Below are positions 55,962 through 64,000 of a stretch of 64,000 bases of DNA, in pieces (the stretch's first letter is position 1; every line of letters begins with the position of its first letter). Location of the stretch: positions 1 through 64,000 of the forward strand of contig JAXHVB010000094.1 of the NCBI GenBank assembly GCA_034189125.1. The letters run 5' to 3'. The DNA is from UBA5862 sp002408105 (GTDB taxonomy: Bacteria; Pseudomonadota; Gammaproteobacteria; Pseudomonadales; UBA5862). The position numbers and the translations under genes are program-made. The notes under the pieces were generated by a model that worked only from the letters and a program-made list of their open reading frames with translations, was not told the origin of the DNA and searched no databases.

Positions 55962-57488
55962 ATGTCCAAACTCGTGGATTCCCTCATGCGCCGTGTAGCG
56001 AACCGCTACTACCAGCAGCTGCTGATCGATCAAGACAGCCTGGCGCAAGCGCAGCAAAAGCTCTGGCAAGGGCTGCGGCGCCAGCTCAAAGACACTGAAA
56101 TCGGCCGCCTGTTCAGCATCTCCCGCCTTCCGGACTACCAAGACTACACAGCGCGGGTGCCGGCTCTGGATTACGAGTTCTACAGCCCCCTGGTCGAGCG
56201 GCAGCTCCAGGAAGGATCAGGCGTGTTGTTCAATGAGCCGACGACCTTCGTTGGCCTGAGTTCGGGGACCACAGGAGAGCCCAAGAAAATCCCTTACAAC
56301 AGCGCGACAGAGGGTTTGTTCCGGCGGTTTCTGGTCAGCACCGGTGCCACCCTGTTGCATGAGCGGCCTGAGTTTCATGCCAAGAAAATGAAACGGTTCG
56401 GCTATGGGTCAGCGCCGGTCGTGTACACCGAGCATGGCATCCCCCACGGGTACCTTTCTGGCGCCATTTCCAACCGCTCAGGCCTGAGCCGTGCCCGGAA
56501 CATTTTTCCCAGCTCCGAGACACTTGAAATCGCCAACTGGGACGAGAAAATCGACGCCATTCTCGACCAGACCATGGGTGTGCCCATCCAGATCGCCAGC
56601 GGCTTCCCGTCCTACCTGCTCACCATATTTCGGGCTTTATTGGCCAAGACGGGCGCGCAGACGATGCAGGAGGTCTGGCCCGGCTTCGACACCATTTTGT
56701 ACTCAGGTGTACCCATCGCGCCCTACCTCGACCCGCTTCGACAAGTCATTGGCAGACCGGTCGCCACCGTGGCGACCTATGGGTGCACCGAATCCCCCCT
56801 CGGCACTGGGCTGACCTATCATCCCGAAACCGGTCTTCAGGAGTACGCCTTTCTGCCCTACATTCTGATGAGCTTCTCGCCCATTGACGCGCCGGATGTC
56901 GTACTCGGCGTCAGCGACCTTGAGGTTGGCGGACAGTACCTCCTGCGCATCGGCATGCCGAATGGCCTTCTGAACTACAGCAACAAGGACGTCATCCAGA
57001 TCGAATCGGTCAGCCCGGTCATCAGCTACTCGATCTCTGGACGGACCCACAATGTGCTGAGCCTCTCCGGCGAAAAGGTCACCGAGCACCAGGCATTGGC
57101 GGCCCTCATGGAGATCCAAACACAGACTCGGACCCATTTTCAGCACTATTTCTTGGCGCCAGAGTCCGAAGGCACTGAGCTGTACTATCGCTGGACTCTG
57201 TTTGCCGACCCGCAACAGCGCGCCAACTCGGATGTCCTCGCGACGGCCCTCGACCAAGCGCTCGCTGCGCAGAACGCCGAGTACGGCATCATTCGCCACG
57301 ATGGAGTCACCGGCAGGCCCCGGGTCACAGTCCTCGACCGCGCATTGCTTGACCCCTACTTCCACAACAACCGGGAGAAGGGGCAGTTCAAGATGCGCAC
57401 CATTTTCAGTTCAGCTGCCGACTTCGAAACTTTCTGGCAGCGAGAATTCAAGGCGCCTGCCGTGGCGACCGACGCAGCCAGCGCATAA
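55962..57488 (+). CDS. GH3-family acyl-acid amido synthetase-like protein
   Basis: An adenylate-forming enzyme of about 508 residues. The P-loop-like ATP/AMP motif is FVGLSSGTTGEPKKIPY (near 105), with further GH3 segments ATYGCTESPLGTG, TPVVSYSISGRTHNVLSLSGEKVTE-type and the end REKGQFKMRTIFS. Plant GH3 enzymes conjugate amino acids to jasmonate or auxin; the bacterial substrate is unknown. The ATG at 55962 is preferred; a GTG at 55914 adds 16 residues. It lies about 150 bases before a PECR-like reductase in the same direction. Confidence 0.82.
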   Translation: MSKLVDSLMRRVANRYYQQLLIDQDSLAQAQQKLWQGLRRQLKDTEIGRLFSISRLPDYQDYTARVPALDYEFYSPLVERQLQEGSGVLFNEPTTFVGLSSGTTGEPKKIPYNSATEGLFRRFLVSTGATLLHERPEFHAKKMKRFGYGSAPVVYTEHGIPHGYLSGAISNRSGLSRARNIFPSSETLEIANWDEKIDAILDQTMGVPIQIASGFPSYLLTIFRALLAKTGAQTMQEVWPGFDTILYSGVPIAPYLDPLRQVIGRPVATVATYGCTESPLGTGLTYHPETGLQEYAFLPYILMSFSPIDAPDVVLGVSDLEVGGQYLLRIGMPNGLLNYSNKDVIQIESVSPVISYSISGRTHNVLSLSGEKVTEHQALAALMEIQTQTRTHFQHYFLAPESEGTELYYRWTLFADPQQRANSDVLATALDQALAAQNAEYGIIRHDGVTGRPRVTVLDRALLDPYFHNNREKGQFKMRTIFSSAADFETFWQREFKAPAVATDAASA

Positions 57489-57634
57489 GGCCCTGGGGCA
57501 AGGTTGAGTCATCCGACGCGCCATAGCGGTTGCTATGCCGAGGCAGCCGAAGCGAGAATACCGCGCGCGGCCAAGCCGCCGCACAGCTGGACGCCCACAG
57601 CACACGCCAACAAGAACTAGAGGAAGCGGCCACG

Positions 57635-58468
57635 ATGACTCAGACCATTTTCAAGGATCAACTGTTTAAGGACCAGGTGGCCGTCGTCACGGGGGGTGGA
57701 TCGGGCATTGGCCTGCGCACTGCATGTGAATTCGCCCTGCTCGGCGCGACAGTGGTGATTGGCAGCCGCGATCCGCAAAAACTGGAACAAGGCGCAGCGG
57801 CCATCGCCGCCACTGGTGGCAAGGTCCATGCCTTGTCGCTGAACATCCGCGATCCCGAGTCGGTCAACACCTTTGTTGATCAAACCCTTGAGCGCTGTGG
57901 CAAAATCGACCACCTGGTCAACAACGCAGGTGGTCAGTTTCCCTCCCCAGCCGAGCAAATCTCACCGAAAGGCTGGAAGGCCGTGGTGGACACCAACCTC
58001 AATGGCACCTTTTTCATGTCGCAGGCGGTGTACAACAAGGCCTTCTCGGACCACGGTGGCGCCATCGTTAACGTCATCGCCAACATGTGGAACGGCTTTC
58101 CCAACATGGCCCACACCGGAGCCGCTCGGGCGGGGGTGGACAACCTCACCAAGACCCTCGCGGTGGAATGGGGCCGCAGCGGCGTGCGCGTGAATGCCGT
58201 CGCCCCCGGCGCCATCTACTCCAGCGGCATCAAAACCTACGACCCCGAGTTTCAAAAGTTCTTCCTGCAGGCCGGTGCCCACAACCAGACGTACAGGCTC
58301 GGGAGTGAAGCGGAGGTGGCCGCTTCCATTCTGTTCCTGTGTTCACCCGCCGCGAACTTCATCAGCGGCGCCACCCTGCGGGTCGACGGCGCCGAATCGC
58401 TGCCCAACGCGCGCTTCGCCCCTGTGGACCACGGCCGGCTGCCGGCTTGGGACGACGAAGACCTCTGA
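57635..58468 (+). CDS. SDR-family trans-2-enoyl-CoA reductase-like protein (PECR type)
   Basis: 277 residues, Rossmann fold with GGGSGIGLRTA and NNAGGQFPSPAEQI. The usual YxxxK catalytic motif is replaced in VIANMWNGFPNMAHTGAARAG, the pattern of PECR-type enoyl-CoA reductases rather than standard SDR alcohol dehydrogenases, so a double-bond reduction on an acyl-CoA is likely. The ATG at 57635 follows a GAGGA. It may act with the GH3-like enzyme upstream, but that link is inference. Confidence 0.85.
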   Translation: MTQTIFKDQLFKDQVAVVTGGGSGIGLRTACEFALLGATVVIGSRDPQKLEQGAAAIAATGGKVHALSLNIRDPESVNTFVDQTLERCGKIDHLVNNAGGQFPSPAEQISPKGWKAVVDTNLNGTFFMSQAVYNKAFSDHGGAIVNVIANMWNGFPNMAHTGAARAGVDNLTKTLAVEWGRSGVRVNAVAPGAIYSSGIKTYDPEFQKFFLQAGAHNQTYRLGSEAEVAASILFLCSPAANFISGATLRVDGAESLPNARFAPVDHGRLPAWDDEDL

Positions 58469-58492
58469 GTACCCGCAGCACCGATCGGCGGG

Positions 58493-60292
58493 TCAGTACA
58501 GCCCGCCGACCACCAGCACCACCACCAGGATGTACCCCAGGCTGACCGGGGTACCAAAACGCAGGAAGTCTGCGGCGCGATAACCGCCCGGCCCAGAGAT
58601 CAACGCGTTCACCTGGTGGGTCGGGATAAGAAACGCATTCGACGCGCCCAGGGCCACAATCAAGGCCACTGGTCGCGGATCCAGGCCCAGGTCAAGCGCC
58701 AACTGACAAAACAGCGGCACCAGCAACACGGTCGCACCTACATTGGACATCACCAGCGCCAGCAGGCTGGCTGTCACAGCCGCCAGTGCGGCCACCGACC
58801 AAAAAGCGGGCGCAGCGCCGAACACAGGCAAGGCGGCATTGACCAACCAGGCGGCCATGCCGCTGTGCTGCAGGGCCTGCCCCAGAGGAATCAGACCGGC
58901 GAGCAGCAGCACCGTGCGCCAACTGACGGCGGCGTAGGCGGACTGGGTGGGCAGCACGCCCGCGAGAAGCATGCCCACAGCCCCCACCAGCAGCGACAGC
59001 GCGAAGGGCAGTGGACTGAAAAACAACAACAACAGCGTGCCAAGGGCGATGCAGCCCGCCACCGCGGTCCGTTCAGTGTTGGTGCGAAGGTGCGGAAAGT
59101 CCCGGGTAATGACCACCAGATCCGGGTTCGACTCCAGCCGGGTCAGCTCCTCCCAACCCACGTGGCACACCAGCACATCCCCCGCCTGCAGCGGGGTATC
59201 ACGCAGGCGACTGCGCCGTGCCTGCCCCTCCCGGTAGATCACCAAGGTGCTGAACCCATAGGTCTTGCGCATGCGCACTTCACGCAGGGTCTTGCCGACC
59301 AGCGCGGAATGGGGTGGCACCATCAGTTCAGCGATCCCGGAGCGGTCCGTGGCCAGGGCGCTGCGCAGCCCCCTTGAACCCAGTGTCGGCTGCACCCCAG
59401 CGTGTTCGCACAGCTGGTGCACAGCGTCCGGCGAGCCGATGATGGCCAGTTCCCGCGCTCCGGCCAGGGCGATGTCGCGGTGAGGGGCGAGCAGCAGCTC
59501 TTCGCCGGTCAGTGCCACGATGGAGACCCCAAAGCGTTCCTCCACCTCACCCACCCTGAGGTCCGACAGGGCGCCATCCGGTCCCAGGGTGAGACAATCA
59601 ATGTCCGCGCCAAAGCCATACACCCCCTGTAACCGGCTTGCGGGGGTGCCGACTGTCGGGGCGTTGGCCTGAGGCAACTTGCCCCCCCAGCGCCAAAACA
59701 GCGCCAGCCCCATCAGCAACAAAAGCAAGCCAACTGGCGCGGGAGCGAGCAGGGAAAACCGTGCGACCCCTTCGGGAAGCAGGTCGTTCAGCACCAACAA
59801 AGGGCCCGAACCAAGCAGGGTGATGTTCCCGCCCAGAATGACGCAAAAACCGACCGGCATCAGCAAACGCGAAGGCGCCATACCCTGGCGCAGGCTCAGT
59901 TGATGCACCACCGGCATCAGGGTCGCCATGACCGCTAGGTTCTGCATGACCGCCGACAGCAAGCCGGCAGTCCCTGCGCTGGCAAGGCGGGCTCGGCGCT
60001 GAGAGTCACCCGCCACCCGATCGAGCCAATCGGTCAGGCGCGCACTGAGGCCGACCTCGTCCAGGCTTCTTGAAACGACCATCACCGCAATCACCGCGAC
60101 CACAGCGGGGCTCGAAAACCCGGCGAACAGCTGTGCGCTGGGCAACAGGGGCTCGACCCCAGGCACCATCGGTGCCACGCCAATCAGAACCAGGCACAGG
60201 AGCGCGGTCACTTCCACCGGGACCCGCCCGTGCACAAACAGGCCCACGACAAGGGCGGTGACACCGCCCAGGTACAAAAACTCCGCGGTCAC
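58493..60292 (-). CDS. SLC13-family permease with RCK_C domains (second copy)
   Basis: 599 residues with the same layout as the permease at 4722-6449: hydrophobic halves around a cytosolic insert. Motifs include MQNLAVMATLMPVVHQ (first hairpin), GGNITLLGSGPLLVLNDLL and, in the second half, LVMSNVGATVLLVPLFCQ and GASNAFLIPTHQVNALI. The insert holds two RCK_C-like segments (SIVALTGEELLLAP... and GKTLREVRMRKTYG). Starts with GTG at 60292. Its sequence differs enough that it is a distant paralog, so the substrate may differ. Confidence 0.85.
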   Translation of the reverse strand: MTAEFLYLGGVTALVVGLFVHGRVPVEVTALLCLVLIGVAPMVPGVEPLLPSAQLFAGFSSPAVVAVIAVMVVSRSLDEVGLSARLTDWLDRVAGDSQRRARLASAGTAGLLSAVMQNLAVMATLMPVVHQLSLRQGMAPSRLLMPVGFCVILGGNITLLGSGPLLVLNDLLPEGVARFSLLAPAPVGLLLLLMGLALFWRWGGKLPQANAPTVGTPASRLQGVYGFGADIDCLTLGPDGALSDLRVGEVEERFGVSIVALTGEELLLAPHRDIALAGARELAIIGSPDAVHQLCEHAGVQPTLGSRGLRSALATDRSGIAELMVPPHSALVGKTLREVRMRKTYGFSTLVIYREGQARRSRLRDTPLQAGDVLVCHVGWEELTRLESNPDLVVITRDFPHLRTNTERTAVAGCIALGTLLLLFFSPLPFALSLLVGAVGMLLAGVLPTQSAYAAVSWRTVLLLAGLIPLGQALQHSGMAAWLVNAALPVFGAAPAFWSVAALAAVTASLLALVMSNVGATVLLVPLFCQLALDLGLDPRPVALIVALGASNAFLIPTHQVNALISGPGGYRAADFLRFGTPVSLGYILVVVLVVGGLY

Positions 60293-60335
60293 TCCCGGCT
60301 ACCCGACAGCGCCGGCATGTCGTTACGAATCGGTG

Positions 60336-60767
60336 TCAGCTCGACTGGCTGAGGCGTTGGATCAGCGGTGCCTGAGGCCGGAGGTCATAGCCTTGCTCGA
60401 ACGCCGCCTGCAGCAGTTCATCCAACGGGACACCAGCGCGCGCCTGCACGATGGTGCGAAGAATGGTGGAGCGTGTGCCTGTGCGGCAAAACGCCAGGAT
60501 GGGCGCGTCGCCCCGCATGGCATCGGCCATCTCGGCGAGCTGCGCGTCGGTCAGGTCCGGAAACGCCACAGGGACTTCAACGTAATTCAGCCCCCGGGCT
60601 GCGGCCTCGCGGGCCAAGTCTGCACTGCGGGGCTGGCCCGCCACTTCGCCATCCGGGCGGTTGTTGATGACCGTCTTGAAGCCCATCGCGGCGATCTGCT
60701 CCAGGTCCTCGGGCCCAATCTGGGCGTGCACCGCAAAGTCCGGCGCAAGGTAGATGGGGTGCACCAT
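60336..60767 (-). CDS. DUF442 / TIGR01244 family phosphatase-like protein
   Basis: A 143-residue cytoplasmic protein of the beta-lactamase-hydrolase-like/DUF442 family, related to dual-specificity phosphatases. Markers are VINNRPDGEVAGQP near residue 35 and the CxxGxRS-type signature FCRTGTRS near residue 95 (Cys probable nucleophile). In other bacteria this domain is sometimes joined to a sulfur-dioxygenase (Blh). The ATG at 60767 has GGAGG seven bases upstream. It may be co-transcribed with the SLC13 permease just downstream. Confidence 0.85.
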   Translation of the reverse strand: MVHPIYLAPDFAVHAQIGPEDLEQIAAMGFKTVINNRPDGEVAGQPRSADLAREAAARGLNYVEVPVAFPDLTDAQLAEMADAMRGDAPILAFCRTGTRSTILRTIVQARAGVPLDELLQAAFEQGYDLRPQAPLIQRLSQSS

Positions 60768-60873
60768 GGCATGCCTCCAGCACAAGTATTGCCGGCATCA
60801 TACTGGCATCGCCAGTCGCGGCGTCAACACCCGAACCTTGCCGGAGCCGGCAGCGAGGTTTACTTTGCAGGCC

Positions 60874-63800
60874 ATGGCCGGCGCCCCTCCACCCCAGATC
60901 AACGACCTTTTTTCCGCTAGCAATTGCGCGGCCGACTCGCCGTTGCCCTTTCATCCTGCAGTTTCGCAGTGGTTTCATCGGTGCTTTGGCAACCCCACCC
61001 CTGCCCAAAGCGCCGCCTGGCCCGCCATTCAGGCCGGCACACACACACTGGTCGCTGCACCAACCGGCTCTGGCAAGACCCTTGCGGCGTTTCTCGCGGC
61101 CATCGACGCCCTGGTGCGCAGCGCCCAGGCTGGCACTCTTGGCGACCAAACCCGCGTGCTGTACGTCTCGCCCCTCAAGGCGCTGTCCACGGACATCCGC
61201 GTGAACCTGCAGGATCCACTGGCAGGCATCGAGGCCAGTCTTGAAGCCATGGGGGCGCCGCCAGCCGGCATTCGGGTTGGTCTGCGCACCGGGGACAGCA
61301 GTGCCGCAGAGCGCACGGCCTTGCTCAAGCGTCCGCCGCACATCCTGGTGACCACCCCTGAATCGCTCTACCTGCTGCTCACCAGCGGCCGCGGCCGCCA
61401 GCTGTTCGCCGGGGTTGAAACCCTCATCGTGGACGAAATCCACGCCCTGGTGACCAGCAAGCGGGGCACCCATCTGGCGCTGTCGATGGAGCGGCTGCAG
61501 TCCTTGAGTGCGGCCAACATCACCCGCATTGGGCTTTCCGCAACCCAGAAGCCGATGTCGGCAGTGGCACGCTTCCTGACTGGCCGTGATGCCGATGGCA
61601 AGGCCCACCGCTGCCACACCGTGGACCTCGGCCACCGCCGTCAGCTCGACATTGCCCTGGAGCTGCCTCCGGTTCCACTGGAAGCGGTGATGTCGAACGA
61701 AACCTGGGAGGCACTGTACGACCGCATCGCCGAATTGGTGCGTGCTCACCGCACCACCCTGGTGTTCGTCAACACCCGCAGACTCGCCGAGCGCGTTTGT
61801 CGTCACCTCACGGAGCGCCTCGGCGAAACCGCCGTCGGCGCACACCACGGCAGCCTTTCCAAGGAACAGCGCCAGGCCGCAGAAGCTCGCTTGCGCGCCG
61901 GAGAGCTCAAAGCCCTGGTGGCAACCGCATCACTCGAACTCGGCATCGACATCGGCGAGGTCGATCTGGTATGCCAAATCGGCGCCACCCGAGCCATCAG
62001 CACCCTGCTGCAGCGCGTCGGGCGCGCCAGCCACCAGGTGGGCGGCATACCCAAAGGCCGGCTGTTCCCCCTCAGCCGCAACGAGCTGGTTGAATCGACC
62101 GCCCTGCTCGATGCCATCGCCCGCGGCGAACTCGACAACCTGGTCATCCCCCACCGCAGTCTGGATGTGCTGGCGCAGCAGGTCGTTGCCGAAGTGGCGG
62201 GTTCCCCCATTGACGCGCAAACCCTGTACCACAGGTTCCGCCAGGCAGAGCCGTACCACGACCTGCACCAAGCCGACTTCGACCGTGTGGTCGACATGCT
62301 GTGCACTGGCTTCACGACCCGCCGGGGTCGCCGGGGCAGCTACCTTCACCGTCACCCACTCAGTGGCGAGCTGCGGCCCCACCGGCGTGCCCTGCTCACG
62401 GCACTGACCTCTGGCGGAACCATTCCCGACACCGCCGACTACGACGTCGTGGTCGAGCCCAAAGGCACCGTGATTGGCACCCTCAATGAGGACTTCGCCA
62501 TTGAAAGTTTGGCGGGGGACATCTTTCAGCTTGGCAACAACGCTTGGCGCATTCTCAAGGTGGAAGCGGGCAAAGTGCGGGTTGAGGACGCCCAAGGACA
62601 ACCACCCAACCTCCCCTTCTGGTTCGGTGAAGCGCCAGCACGCAGCGACGCACTCAGTGCCGCGGTGTCGCGGCTGCGCGAGGAAGTCGGCGCCGCCATC
62701 AGTGCACAGGGTGTTCAGGCAGCGGCCGAAGCCCTGCAATCGCGCCTGTGCCTGCCCGCAACGGCGGCACTGCAACTCTGCGAGTATCTGGCCGCGGCCC
62801 AGGCCGCGCTCGGCACACTACCCACCCTCAAAAAAATTGTGTTCGAGCGCTTTTTCGACGAGTCTGGCGGCATGCAATTCATCGTGCATGCACCCTTTGG
62901 CGGCCGGATCAATCGCGCCTGGGGGTTGGCACTGCGCAAACGGTTCTGTCGCAAGTTCAACTTCGAACTGCAGGCCGCCGCCACGGAGAACTGCATCATT
63001 CTCTCGCTCGGGCCAACCCACAGCTTCCCGCTCCTTGAGGTCGCCAGCTACCTGCACCCCAACCGGGTGCGTGACGTGCTGGTTCAGGCACTGCTGGATG
63101 CACCTTTGTTCCAGGTCCGGTGGCGCTGGACAGCCACCAACGCCCTGGCCATCCCCCGGTTCCAGGGCGGGCGCAAAAACCCGCCTCAACTGCAGCGCCT
63201 GCAAGCCGAAGACCTGATTGCGCTGGTGTTTCCAGACCAGCTGGCGTGCCTGGAGAACATCCGCGGCGAACGCGAGGTGCCCGACCACCCTTTGGTGGAG
63301 CAAACCCTCACCGACTGCCTGACCGATGCCATGGACATCGACGGGCTCGAGGGGCTGCTCCAGCGCCTCTCCCGGGGCGAGGTTGAGGTGGTCACCGCAG
63401 ACCTGCGCGAACCTTCACCCCTGGCCGAAGAAGTGCTCACCGCGCGTCCCTATGCGTTTCTGGACGATGCCCCGCTGGAAGAACGGCGCACCCAGGCCGT
63501 GGCCATGCGCCGCTGGCTGGACCCCGAGGACGCCCTGAGCCTCGGCCGCCTGGATCCGGCCGCCATTGAGCAGGTGCGCGCCACTGCCTGGCCCGTGGCC
63601 CGCAGCGCCGATGAACTGTACGACGCTGCCACCTTGGCTGGGCTGCTCACCAACGACGAGGCCTGCTCGCTCGACGCCGGCCTCGGCATCCTGGACGAAG
63701 CCCTGGCCGGCAAAATCCTGATGGTACTCGAACCGCACGACCCCGCCCACGCAGGCGCTGTTCGCTACTGTGCGCTGGAACGCTGGCCGGAGGTTCAGGC

Positions 63801-64000
63801 GCTGCAGCGGTGGAATTTGCACGGCAGCCCACCACAAACGGCCAGCGCCTGGAATGGCACCGCCGAGGACGCGTGCCGAGAGCTGGTGCGCAGCCGTCTC
63901 GAGGTTGCAGGACCGACCACCGCGGATGCCCTGGCCACTGTCCTGGCGATCTCCGCGTCCCGGGTGCAGCAGGCGTTGCTCGCACTGGAAGCGGAAGGCT
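60874..64000 (+). CDS. lhr: Lhr-like DEAD/DEAH-box helicase (5' part, runs past window end)
   Basis: An ATP-dependent DNA helicase of the Lhr family, cut at the window end after about 1042 codons. The frame opens at ATG 60874. Walker A is APTGSGKTLAAFLAA, DEIH box VDEIHALVTSKRGTH, then LSATQKP, GAHHGSLSKEQR and TASLELGIDIGEVDLV, LQRVGRASHQ. The Lhr-specific region (DYDVVVEPKGT, FAIESLAGDIFQLGNN) and winged-helix parts follow. The frame stays open to the last base, so the C-terminus is missing from view. Confidence 0.93.
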   Translation, partial: MAGAPPPQINDLFSASNCAADSPLPFHPAVSQWFHRCFGNPTPAQSAAWPAIQAGTHTLVAAPTGSGKTLAAFLAAIDALVRSAQAGTLGDQTRVLYVSPLKALSTDIRVNLQDPLAGIEASLEAMGAPPAGIRVGLRTGDSSAAERTALLKRPPHILVTTPESLYLLLTSGRGRQLFAGVETLIVDEIHALVTSKRGTHLALSMERLQSLSAANITRIGLSATQKPMSAVARFLTGRDADGKAHRCHTVDLGHRRQLDIALELPPVPLEAVMSNETWEALYDRIAELVRAHRTTLVFVNTRRLAERVCRHLTERLGETAVGAHHGSLSKEQRQAAEARLRAGELKALVATASLELGIDIGEVDLVCQIGATRAISTLLQRVGRASHQVGGIPKGRLFPLSRNELVESTALLDAIARGELDNLVIPHRSLDVLAQQVVAEVAGSPIDAQTLYHRFRQAEPYHDLHQADFDRVVDMLCTGFTTRRGRRGSYLHRHPLSGELRPHRRALLTALTSGGTIPDTADYDVVVEPKGTVIGTLNEDFAIESLAGDIFQLGNNAWRILKVEAGKVRVEDAQGQPPNLPFWFGEAPARSDALSAAVSRLREEVGAAISAQGVQAAAEALQSRLCLPATAALQLCEYLAAAQAALGTLPTLKKIVFERFFDESGGMQFIVHAPFGGRINRAWGLALRKRFCRKFNFELQAAATENCIILSLGPTHSFPLLEVASYLHPNRVRDVLVQALLDAPLFQVRWRWTATNALAIPRFQGGRKNPPQLQRLQAEDLIALVFPDQLACLENIRGEREVPDHPLVEQTLTDCLTDAMDIDGLEGLLQRLSRGEVEVVTADLREPSPLAEEVLTARPYAFLDDAPLEERRTQAVAMRRWLDPEDALSLGRLDPAAIEQVRATAWPVARSADELYDAATLAGLLTNDEACSLDAGLGILDEALAGKILMVLEPHDPAHAGAVRYCALERWPEVQALQRWNLHGSPPQTASAWNGTAEDACRELVRSRLEVAGPTTADALATVLAISASRVQQALLALEAEG

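Overview
The window reads as ordinary chromosomal core DNA of a GC-rich (by eye about 60%) gammaproteobacterium. Nearly every stretch is coding, gene pairs commonly overlap as ATGA or GTGA, and GTG and TTG starts are frequent. From memory, the gene order closely follows that of Pseudomonas: hemE-gltD-gltB-damX-like-aroB-aroK-pilQPONM facing ponA/mrcA, then malic enzyme, rpmE, priA, argS, a SPOR protein, hslVU, DUF971, ubiE-ubiJ-ubiB, hisE and tatABC. I place it near Pseudomonadales/Oceanospirillales but cannot name a genus. I saw no integrase, transposase, insertion sequence, prophage or CRISPR array.

Bases 1-9955 hold housekeeping and envelope genes: folA, a crotonase, a lipoprotein metallo-hydrolase/DUF2905/MenA-like prenyltransferase operon, an orphan outer-membrane-like protein, an SLC13 permease, a cytochrome b561-YceI pair, class I aldolase, periplasmic SodC and a cold-shock protein. 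A gene-poor stretch of about 575 bases follows, with a perfect 12-bp inverted repeat, then tRNA-Phe with a good promoter. Bases 10.7-14.2 kb hold yggX-mutY-asmA. A membrane diguanylate cyclase follows.

Bases 16.3-31.6 kb are one long minus-strand block: type IV pilus alignment and secretin genes (pilMNOPQ), shikimate genes (aroK, aroB), a DamX-like SPOR protein, glutamate synthase (gltB, gltD) and hemE. PBP1a (mrcA) is divergent from pilM. Malic enzyme, rpmE, priA, malate dehydrogenase and argS follow. hslVU has a near-consensus sigma-32 promoter that overlaps the end of the SPOR gene. The ubiquinone genes ubiE-ubiJ-ubiB, hisE and the Tat translocase genes form a tight plus-strand run that ends in a Nudix gene.

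Bases 49.8-64.0 kb hold dtd-pip, a PAS-GGDEF-EAL protein, typA, a GH3-family adenylating enzyme next to a PECR-like enoyl-CoA reductase, a second SLC13 permease, a DUF442 phosphatase-like protein and the 5' part of an lhr helicase cut by the window end.

No clearly undescribed system stands out. The items most worth checking are the GH3/PECR-like pair, the lipoprotein/DUF2905/MenA-like operon, the leader hairpin over the malic enzyme ribosome-binding site, and the inverted repeat beside tRNA-Phe.
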